Shown piece by piece: positions 1-5,734 of a stretch of DNA of 20,803 nucleotides. The first letter of the stretch is position 1. Each line of letters opens with the position of its first letter. This DNA comes from JBCCMA01 sp039026595 (lineage in GTDB: Bacteria; Pseudomonadota; Gammaproteobacteria; Steroidobacterales; JBCCMA01). The position numbers and the translations under genes are program-made. The notes beneath the pieces were generated by a model. That model saw nothing but the letters and a program-made list of their open reading frames with translations. It searched no databases and was not told where the DNA came from. The stretch is from the NCBI GenBank assembly GCA_039026595.1, contig JBCCMA010000055.1, forward strand, positions 1-20,803, written 5' to 3'.

Positions 1-2
1 AT

Positions 3-32
3 AAAAAACCCCACGCGCGAGGGGTTTTTTTT
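3..32. terminator. Bidirectional Rho-independent terminator
   Basis: A perfect inverted repeat has AAAAAACCCC at 3-12 and GGGGTTTTTT at 21-30, around an 8-nt loop (13-20). Each strand ends in a T run after the stem: eight Ts on the plus strand (25-32) and six on the minus strand. It lies about 20 bp past the stop codon of the leftward DUF1501-like gene, so it should end that three-gene operon. It may also serve a convergent gene outside the window. Confidence 0.88.
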
Positions 33-52
33 GCCTGATGAAAACGTGGCTG

Positions 53-1657
53 TCAGAGCGAGCCGTTGACGATGGGATTGAACGCGGTCATGCGGTCGCG
101 CAGCGCGACCGGACCGAGGCCGTGGCCGGGGAACAGGTTCGGGAAGTTCGCCTGCTCGCCGTGCAATGCCATGTAGTTATAGATCACCGTTTCCACAAGC
201 AGGTTCACGTTGTTGGCGGCCGGCGTGGAACTGGTCTCCACCGCGCCGTCGGGTCGGAAGTGCCCAAGCTGTTGGTGGAGCGCCGCGTCGAGGCCGTCGC
301 CGGTAAACAGCTGCGGTCGACCGACGGGGTTGTAAACAAGAAAAAACGACGCCGCGCCAGACGAGTTGTCACCCCGCCAGACGCCTTTGCCGCGCCCTTC
401 GGGTGAATCGTCGATCATGCCGTCGCTGAACACGGTGCCGTCGCTGAACACATACAACATCAGCGGGGTGCCGATGCGCGCCGCGTATTCGAGACACGCG
501 CCGAAACAACGTCCGGCGCGCAAATCGCGCGTCTCGCCCGTGGAGCGGCTGCCGTTGTGATAGTCAAAGCCGCCGATCTGCACGGTGCCCGCGCCGGCAA
601 ACCCATTGATCACCAGCTTCATCACCGACGCGGTCTTTCGGAACTGTGCCTCGTCGTCAAACTCCTGCTGCGAGAAAATACCGGCCGGCCCCACGATGTC
701 GGGGTCGAGCGCCGGGTCGAGCGTGGACGGATTGCCGAACCGGTCGCTCAGGTCGGCCGCCTTCACATACCCGCAGCGCACGAGGTCTTTGACAATGTCG
801 TCCGTGGTGATCTGCGTGTTGACCGAGTTGAGTTTTTGGTCGCTGATGCGCTGGATGGATTCCATGACGGCGACCGCGTCCGACTGGTCGAGCAGACCGA
901 CCAGCTTACCGGTGTCCACCAGTCCTGTGACATCGCTGGGTCGATCGATTTTGGTTGGTCGAATGCCGGGGTTGATCAGTGCATCCGGCGCCATCGAGCT
1001 GCCGCCGGAATCCGAGTTTCGGCTGCCGACCAATGTCAGCAGTTCGCCGTCGGCGCCTGCGCGCGCGATACCGTACATCGGGTTGTGCGGATTGTTGCCC
1101 GTGTCGTTTTCTGATCGCGCCGGAATGATGGCGCCGTTGGTCGCGGCAATGGTGCCGGGCGAGCAGCGTTCCTGCATACCGCGCAAAAATGCGCTGTCGC
1201 TGTGAAACGCGAGCCCAAAGTCGGTGTTGATGAAATCGTTCGTGCCGGTGGCCGGATTCTGGACCGGCGGGATCATGTCACCCGGCAGACCGAGACGCTC
1301 GTAGCCGCGCGTGCTCAAAAAGTCCATCTGACCGCCCGACTGCCCCACCAGCACATTCGACGCCGCGACCGCCGCGCCGCCGGCCAGATCAAAACAGATA
1401 AACGGAATCTTGCCCGCGCCCTGCACCGCCAGCCCGCAATCATTGCGCAGCATTTGCAGGTCGGGTGACAGCGCGGCGCGTGCGGCCCGCGGGTTGGCAA
1501 ACAGGCTATATAACGTGGGCGCGGTCAGCATGGCGGCGCCCTTCGTAAAGCCCTGCGATAAAAAGTCGCGACGCGTGACGGGGCGATCGTGGGCGTTGTG
1601 ACACATCGGCGCATCGAGCGAGGCGCATCTGTTGGGACGTCGTATGAAGTGGGCCAT
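53..1657 (-). CDS. Tat-exported DUF1501-like protein
   Basis: This 534-residue protein has a twin-arginine signal (T28-R-R-D-F-L-S34), followed by a hydrophobic stretch and a probable cleavage site near residues 57-61, so it should be exported folded. The body resembles DUF1501 proteins of the alkaline-phosphatase-like group: GGFDYH at 362-367 matches the usual GGFDTH segment, and VFSDG at 403-407 sits where the family has an S-[DE]-F/G-R motif. No CxxCH is present. Start: ATG at 1657 has a purine-rich AAGAGAA just upstream, and ATG at 1606 (residue 18) would still keep the Tat motif. It is the last gene of a leftward operon, 42 bp after the LamG cytochrome gene. DUF1501 proteins commonly neighbour large cytochrome/LamG proteins in Planctomycetes, and the pairing here suggests a shared periplasmic complex. 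The biochemical function is unknown. Confidence 0.82.
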   Translation of the reverse strand: MAHFIRRPNRCASLDAPMCHNAHDRPVTRRDFLSQGFTKGAAMLTAPTLYSLFANPRAARAALSPDLQMLRNDCGLAVQGAGKIPFICFDLAGGAAVAASNVLVGQSGGQMDFLSTRGYERLGLPGDMIPPVQNPATGTNDFINTDFGLAFHSDSAFLRGMQERCSPGTIAATNGAIIPARSENDTGNNPHNPMYGIARAGADGELLTLVGSRNSDSGGSSMAPDALINPGIRPTKIDRPSDVTGLVDTGKLVGLLDQSDAVAVMESIQRISDQKLNSVNTQITTDDIVKDLVRCGYVKAADLSDRFGNPSTLDPALDPDIVGPAGIFSQQEFDDEAQFRKTASVMKLVINGFAGAGTVQIGGFDYHNGSRSTGETRDLRAGRCFGACLEYAARIGTPLMLYVFSDGTVFSDGMIDDSPEGRGKGVWRGDNSSGAASFFLVYNPVGRPQLFTGDGLDAALHQQLGHFRPDGAVETSSTPAANNVNLLVETVIYNYMALHGEQANFPNLFPGHGLGPVALRDRMTAFNPIVNGSL

Positions 1658-1699
1658 GGTGATTCTCTTGTGGCGTTTCGGGCGACGGCGGTCGCCGGA

Positions 1700-4162
1700 C
1701 TATTGCAGCAGCGTGGCGGCGCTCCCCAGCGCGCCGGCGCACACGGCCTTGGTAATAACCGCGGTGCGATCGGCTGCGCAGCTTGTCCCGCAGGCGTTCA
1801 GTCGATCGACCAGGTTGGATAACTCCGTCCGTACCTCGGCGGTATCGGGCTGAGTGGTGATGTTCACGCCGATCATGTTGTCGATGATCGGGTTGATGAG
1901 CGCGTCGTAGCCCGCCGCGCTTGCAAACACGCTCGCGGACGGTGCGTTGAAATCGAGGGCCGGCCAGTAGCCGCTACGCGCCACGGTATCTTCGACCAAC
2001 GCGTTGCAATACTCGATCGCAAGTTGGGCGATACCAACCTGGTGAGAGGCGAGGAAACCATTGATGTCGTCGGAGCTCGGCAGCTGCTGCTTGATGATCT
2101 CGTAGGTCGCGGCAACGTCGGCTTGCGTTGGCGCCACACCGGTGACTTTCGACATGGTGATATTGATGTCGTCGAACTGCCTGAGCCCGATGGCCGAGAC
2201 CGGTTCGCGATCGGCCGGTGTCGCCGTCGGCGGCAGCGACGCTTCCAGTTTGATGTTGGTATTGCTGCCGATGATCTCGAATGTGACAAAGAACTCATCG
2301 TCTTCAGGGCCTTTTTCCAGCGGAACGATGGTACCCAGCTCGGACAACCTTTGGCCCTCTGGTAAGTAGGTTGCCGCCGTCACCTGCGTGTCCACATTTT
2401 CGAAGGCCTGTCCGAGCGGTGCCTCGGCGCCGTTCACACCTACGCGAATGCCCATTACCGGGAAATCGGGGATTTGCGGATTGGGGTCGAGCGAGATGAA
2501 GGTGGGCTGCTGGAACAGATAGGCGTACGTGTCGAACTGCGCCACCTCGAACATCAGGTAGCTGTTCGGCACGTTTACCAGGTCCTGCAAGCTGAAGAGC
2601 AGGAAGAACTTCTGCCCGACGCCGGCTTCCATGTTCTGGACAATCTGCGCATCGGTCAGCGCTCGGTTGTGCACCGCGACGAGGCGTATCACGCCCTGCC
2701 ACGGGCGCAAACCGGAGACCTCATTGCCGAGCACAAAGGCAAACGTGTCGTTCCAGTCGCCCAACGTGCCGCCGCCCTCCGGATCAACGTCGTCGGTGTA
2801 CGTGCCGTTGACGTAGATACGCCGCCCGTTCACCGGATCGTAGGTGACGGCCACGTGCTGCAGCGTCGCCTGCAGGTCTTCATCTGCCGCCGCCGTCAAG
2901 AGTACCGGCATCCCGTTGGCGTCGGTGACGCTGCTGCGGTTGTACGCTTCATAGCTGTACTCGCGCTGGGCGAGGGTGAAATTGCGCGCGGCGTCGCCGG
3001 CCGAGTAGGCGACAATCGGGGTGTCTTCCTGAACCACGTTGCCCGGTGCGACCCAGGCCTCGATGGTGTACTCGCCGGTGGCGGTGAGTTCGCGGTGAAG
3101 TTTGGCGCTGCTCGCCGTGGTCGCCTGAGCCTTGCCGCCTCGGAAGTCGAGCCCAAAGCCGCCAAACCAGGCCACGTCGCCGGTCAGAGTCAGGTTCATC
3201 GCCGGCTCCACGCCGCTGGTGTCGAAGGCGGTGAGGCCCGTGCCCGTCTTGAACTCGTACATGGCGACGACATTGTTGTCGTAGCGATTGCCGCCGCTCG
3301 CAATCGTGCCGTCGAACAACGTGAGCGCTTTGCTGACCAACAGGCTGGGATCGGCCTGGGTCAGCGGGATCTGGTCGGCCATCGCGTTGATCGCCGTGAG
3401 CATCTCCTGTGCGTCTGAGGTGCAGTCTGACCAGCAGTTGTGGAACTGGTCCCGCAGTCTCACAAGAAACCGCGAATCCGCTGTCGCATCGAGGTCAAGT
3501 TTGGACTGCGCGGCTTCGTACGCGACGTCCACGTCGCCCTCTGCAAAATACGGTTGCACCGCGAACGCCGCATCCGATGCGTGGCAGGTGGAGCAGTATG
3601 TTGTGAGCAGTGGATAGACTGTGCCGGCAAACAGGCCACTGTCGTCGGGGAACGACCGGCTTTGACCAACGTCCTTGATCGGTGGGGCCTCAAGCTGAAT
3701 CTGGGTTCCGGCGCCCGCCACTGCATCGCCTGCCCAGGCGCTGATCCACGTTGTCATGATTGTGGCGCAGGCGGCGTCGCTGGTTTCCCAGCAGTTGTGA
3801 CCGTTGGCCACCTGCGAGACCAGAAGCGAAGCGCTCGGGTCGGTCAGGTTGACCAACGGATTGGTATCGGCGTACGCCAGGTTGATGTCGTCGTCACGGA
3901 CAAACGTCGGCGAAATGCCGCCCGTGCTGTGACAGGCGCCGCAGCGGTTCTGGCCGCTCAAATTGTCCCAGACATTCAGGCGGAACGATTGCACGTCCGC
4001 GGTGTTGGGCGGCGGCCCGTTGTATTCGCCGGTGGGCGTCGGTGTGGGTGGCACGGTCGGCAATGTGACCACGTCTGCGCCGCCGCCGCCGCAGGCCGCC
4101 AGCAATAGAGCACCTGCCGCGGGGCTGAGTCTTTGCAAGGTACGAGTGAGACTCACGTTCAA
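1700..4162 (-). CDS. LamG-domain lipoprotein with two c-type heme modules
   Basis: The 820-residue product starts with a lipoprotein signal (lipobox LAAC, C24), then a Pro/Thr-rich linker (about 32-53). Two similar cytochrome-like units follow. The first has CGACH at 74-78 and HNCW at 122-125; the second has CSTCH at 190-194 and HNCW at 241-244. Each binds heme at CxxCH, and the repeated spacing suggests an internal duplication. Residues about 295-510 form a LamG/concanavalin-like jelly-roll fold (TIEAWV, HVAVTYDPVNGRRIYVNG), a fold that often binds glycans or proteins. The C-terminal 300 residues are alpha-helical and unrecognised. The start is TTG at 4162, overlapping the upstream stop as TTGA; GTG at 4156 is an alternative. 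Its placement between the CxxCH protein and the DUF1501 protein suggests translational coupling and one complex, probably anchored in the outer membrane. Substrate unknown. Confidence 0.85.
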   Translation of the reverse strand: MNVSLTRTLQRLSPAAGALLLAACGGGGADVVTLPTVPPTPTPTGEYNGPPPNTADVQSFRLNVWDNLSGQNRCGACHSTGGISPTFVRDDDINLAYADTNPLVNLTDPSASLLVSQVANGHNCWETSDAACATIMTTWISAWAGDAVAGAGTQIQLEAPPIKDVGQSRSFPDDSGLFAGTVYPLLTTYCSTCHASDAAFAVQPYFAEGDVDVAYEAAQSKLDLDATADSRFLVRLRDQFHNCWSDCTSDAQEMLTAINAMADQIPLTQADPSLLVSKALTLFDGTIASGGNRYDNNVVAMYEFKTGTGLTAFDTSGVEPAMNLTLTGDVAWFGGFGLDFRGGKAQATTASSAKLHRELTATGEYTIEAWVAPGNVVQEDTPIVAYSAGDAARNFTLAQREYSYEAYNRSSVTDANGMPVLLTAAADEDLQATLQHVAVTYDPVNGRRIYVNGTYTDDVDPEGGGTLGDWNDTFAFVLGNEVSGLRPWQGVIRLVAVHNRALTDAQIVQNMEAGVGQKFFLLFSLQDLVNVPNSYLMFEVAQFDTYAYLFQQPTFISLDPNPQIPDFPVMGIRVGVNGAEAPLGQAFENVDTQVTAATYLPEGQRLSELGTIVPLEKGPEDDEFFVTFEIIGSNTNIKLEASLPPTATPADREPVSAIGLRQFDDINITMSKVTGVAPTQADVAATYEIIKQQLPSSDDINGFLASHQVGIAQLAIEYCNALVEDTVARSGYWPALDFNAPSASVFASAAGYDALINPIIDNMIGVNITTQPDTAEVRTELSNLVDRLNACGTSCAADRTAVITKAVCAGALGSAATLLQ

Positions 4163-5352
4163 TCGCCCATGCAGTAGACGGCGGCGTCGGCAAACACCTG
4201 GCGCAGCGAGTAGCCGTTAACCGAAAAGGCACTGACCTCACTGCTCACCCACGTTCGATCAAGCGCGTCGACCGGATCGCGCAGACACACATTGCGAAAT
4301 ACCTTGCGCACCTGACAGGACGCGAACTCCTCGGAATTCGCCAGCTCCTGCCCGAGGGATTTGGCGCCCTGACCGCGACCGGACAAAGACGGGTCCCAGC
4401 CGAGGCGCTCGTTACGCCCCTCGCGCCAGTAATTCACCCAACGGTCGTCCGGCGTTCGGAAACCGAATGTGAACGTGTCTTCGTTGTTGTAGTACTTGGG
4501 CTGTACCTGGCCGCCGGTGTACACCAGTCGGCCCAGGTCCGTGTCGTAGTTGTAGTAGGCAAACGCTTGCGCCAGCGGGTCCATGCCTGAATGGCAGCCG
4601 ATACAGTTGTTCAGAAACAGCCGCGAGTCACCGCCCGGGCTACGCGAGACGTCCTGCCGAATTCGATCGGGGGCGCGTGTGGTATCGGCGACCTGTTCCA
4701 GGTCATTGCAAAGATGCGCCATCAGCGTAAAGCGCAGCATCGCGCGGTTCGTTCCAAGGACAAAGAACGCCTCAGCCGCCCCGCGAGTTGTCATCAGACC
4801 CGCTGTGGCTTCGGTCGGCAAGCCGTTCGCCCCGGACTGCGTTCGCTGAACGAGCACGTCGCGAAGACTGAGCCCGCGCTGTTCCATCTGCTCGTAATGC
4901 TCATTACTGGTCGGCGAGTACGCGGGCAGCGATGTGTCATTTCCAACGTAGATCACATCAGCCGACAGCAGCGTGTTCATCGGCACGTCGTCTCGAACCA
5001 TACCAACAAACGTGGCCGTGTAATCGTTCAGAGGAACAAAGACGCTTTGCTCGCGGTTGGTTGCCGGCGCAATGAAGTTCTTCAGCGTCACGTTGTAGAA
5101 CGCAGCGTCTTCGGTCGCGAGTAACGCGGCGCCCACGGGATTGCCGGCGCTGATGCGTGACGCAAGGGCGTCGAGCTCGGCAGCGCTCGGTGGTGTTCCG
5201 GTAATGCGGTCGAAAATTCGCTTCGCCTGCTCGCGCGGTCCAGCGTTCGCTACCGTGCAATGCAGGATGGCGATGGCTGTGCACAGTGCGGCGCGTTTCA
5301 AAGAGCTCGGCAGAGTAACGCGACTTACATTCGGTATGAGGGGTCGATGCAT
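4159..5352 (-). CDS. Secreted CxxCH protein, DUF1588/DUF1585-like
   Basis: From ATG 5352 the protein has 397 residues, with a Sec signal peptide ending near VANA (residue 37). One heme-binding motif, CIGCH at 250-254, continues into SGMDPLAQAF. That resembles the planctomycete DUF1588 pattern in which C-x-x-C-H is followed by xxxDPxGxAxE. Near the C-terminus, S-E-E-F-A-S-C followed by RKVFRN (about 340-354) recalls the DUF1585 segment. The family assignment is by motif only. The open frame extends upstream to 5505, but the signal peptide begins at Met 5352, so the extension is judged non-coding; TTG at 5301 is a weaker alternative. No strong ribosome-binding site is visible. It is first in the leftward operon and overlaps the LamG gene. 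It probably carries one heme c in the periplasm. Confidence 0.78.
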   Translation of the reverse strand: MHRPLIPNVSRVTLPSSLKRAALCTAIAILHCTVANAGPREQAKRIFDRITGTPPSAAELDALASRISAGNPVGAALLATEDAAFYNVTLKNFIAPATNREQSVFVPLNDYTATFVGMVRDDVPMNTLLSADVIYVGNDTSLPAYSPTSNEHYEQMEQRGLSLRDVLVQRTQSGANGLPTEATAGLMTTRGAAEAFFVLGTNRAMLRFTLMAHLCNDLEQVADTTRAPDRIRQDVSRSPGGDSRLFLNNCIGCHSGMDPLAQAFAYYNYDTDLGRLVYTGGQVQPKYYNNEDTFTFGFRTPDDRWVNYWREGRNERLGWDPSLSGRGQGAKSLGQELANSEEFASCQVRKVFRNVCLRDPVDALDRTWVSSEVSAFSVNGYSLRQVFADAAVYCMGD

Positions 5353-5477
5353 GTCGTACGGGCTTGAGTGTTTGCTTGTGACATCAGTATTGAACGGACC
5401 AAAAAGATCTGTACAGATGTCGCACAATCCCGACACGTTGTGTGCGCGCAAGGACACTATAAGCTTCGCATGTGCTA

Positions 5478-5505
5478 CGTATACGCTGTTTCGAGCATGT
5501 CTCAA
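5478..5505 (-). promoter_or_regulatory. Candidate sigma70-type promoter for the leftward operon
   Basis: On the minus strand, TTGAGA (5505-5500) and TATACG (5483-5478) are separated by 16 bp. They match the -35 and -10 consensus at five and four of six positions. The predicted transcription start is near 5471, giving a leader of about 120 nt before ATG 5352. The prediction rests on consensus matching alone. Confidence 0.35.
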
Positions 5506-5566
5506 AAATTGCTTTACGTTGTTATCGCGTCATTACGAAAGGTCGAATCGCTGGCCAACGATGGCT

Positions 5567-5586
5567 TCTGTGAATGGAGTCACAGA
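5567..5586. promoter_or_regulatory. CRP/Vfr-type operator, perfect palindrome
   Basis: TCTGTGA and TCACAGA are perfect 7-bp inverted arms separated by 6 bp (ATGGAG), which contains the canonical CRP core TGTGA-N6-TCACA at 5569-5584. A match this exact is unlikely by chance in a short control region. The centre (5576.5) lies 41.5 bp upstream of a start predicted from the CATGAT -10-like box at 5605-5610, the spacing of class II CRP activation. CRP-family proteins other than CRP itself could use the site. Confidence 0.68.
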
Positions 5587-5604
5587 ACGCCACTGCATCA
5601 GCGT

Positions 5605-5610
5605 CATGAT
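5605..5610 (+). promoter_or_regulatory. Candidate -10 box for the rightward operon
   Basis: CATGAT matches TATAAT at four of six positions. No good -35 box lies upstream; the CRP-like palindrome overlaps the expected -35 position, as at activator-dependent class II promoters. The predicted start is near 5617-5618, giving a leader of about 118 nt before ATG 5735 that contains the hairpin and the second CRP-like site. Weak evidence on its own. Confidence 0.3.
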
Positions 5611-5651
5611 GTCGACATTACGTTGTGTACGCGGATTTTATACGCCATCAA

Positions 5652-5678
5652 ACGAAAGACACCGCGTCTGTCTTTCGT
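5652..5678. promoter_or_regulatory. Perfect 10-bp-arm hairpin in the leader
   Basis: ACGAAAGACA (5652-5661) pairs exactly with TGTCTTTCGT (5669-5678) around a 7-nt loop. No T run follows, so it is not an ordinary terminator. It lies upstream of ATG 5735 and its right edge touches the second CRP-like site. It may be an operator or an mRNA leader hairpin. Confidence 0.5.
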
Positions 5679-5691
5679 GACGCGTGTCACA
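5676..5691. promoter_or_regulatory. Second CRP-like site
   Basis: CGTGA-N6-TCACA differs from the CRP core TGTGA-N6-TCACA at one base. The same stretch reads as the near-palindrome GTGAC-GCGT-GTCAC (5677-5690). It is downstream of the predicted rightward start, so a bound regulator there would more likely repress or block elongation than activate. Confidence 0.42.
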
Positions 5692-5719
5692 TGTCAGTGA
5701 TGTGACGCGCGGCGTCACA
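5686..5719. promoter_or_regulatory. Two overlapping dyads just upstream of the HzsA-like gene
   Basis: GTCACAT (5686-5692) is the exact reverse complement of ATGTGAC (5700-5706), with 7 bp between. TGTGACGC (5701-5708) is the exact reverse complement of GCGTCACA (5712-5719), with 3 bp between. They share arms with each other and with the CRP-like site at 5676-5691. The array ends at the AAGAGG ribosome-binding site (5719-5724), so folding or protein binding here could affect translation of the first gene. Confidence 0.5.
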
Positions 5720-5734
5720 AGAGGTTTTTTCTGG

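Larger units (their letters stand above)
5435..5633 (+). repeat. Three imperfect direct repeats, consensus ACGTTGTgtnCGCG
   Basis: ACGTTGTGTGCGCG occurs at 5435-5448, ACGTTGTTATCGCG at 5516-5529 and ACGTTGTGTACGCG at 5620-5633. The first and third differ at one of 14 positions. They are spaced 81 and 104 bp apart in the same orientation, inside the divergent control region. They could be sites for a second regulator; no known regulator was recognised. Confidence 0.4.
5353..5734. promoter_or_regulatory. Divergent intergenic control region (382 bp)
   Basis: This is the only gene-free stretch over 300 bp. It separates the leftward cytochrome/DUF1501 operon from the rightward 15-kb operon and must carry both promoters. 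It is more AT-rich than its flanks and dense with palindromes, each listed separately: two CRP-like sites, a perfect hairpin, two further dyads, three direct repeats, and candidate promoters on each strand. No convincing small gene was found in it. Co-regulation of both operons from here is inferred. Confidence 0.8.

Noticed and set aside
334..354. SGAA in the DUF1501-like protein (SSGAASFF) as an FMN acceptor
   Set aside because: The required terminal Ser/Thr is Ala, and the segment fits the core of the DUF1501-like fold.
557..1205. Two overlapping plus-strand frames of about 185 and 206 codons opposite the DUF1501-like gene
   Set aside because: They lie antisense to a gene with a Tat signal and family motifs, have low-complexity composition and no ribosome-binding context.
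2474..3418. Long plus-strand open frame (314 codons) opposite the LamG lipoprotein gene
   Set aside because: It is antisense to a well-supported gene, its translation is Arg/Val/His-rich without domains, and long antisense frames are expected in GC-rich DNA.
5353..5505. N-terminal extension of the CxxCH protein up to 5505
   Set aside because: A normal signal peptide starts at Met 5352; the extension would bury it and would cover the candidate promoter.
5652..5678. Hairpin as a transcription terminator or attenuator
   Set aside because: No T run follows either arm, so intrinsic termination is not supported; kept only as an operator or leader hairpin.
5368..5700. Short plus-strand open frames in the divergent intergenic region
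   Set aside because: They have no ribosome-binding site, no recognisable protein features, and overlap the palindromes and repeats.
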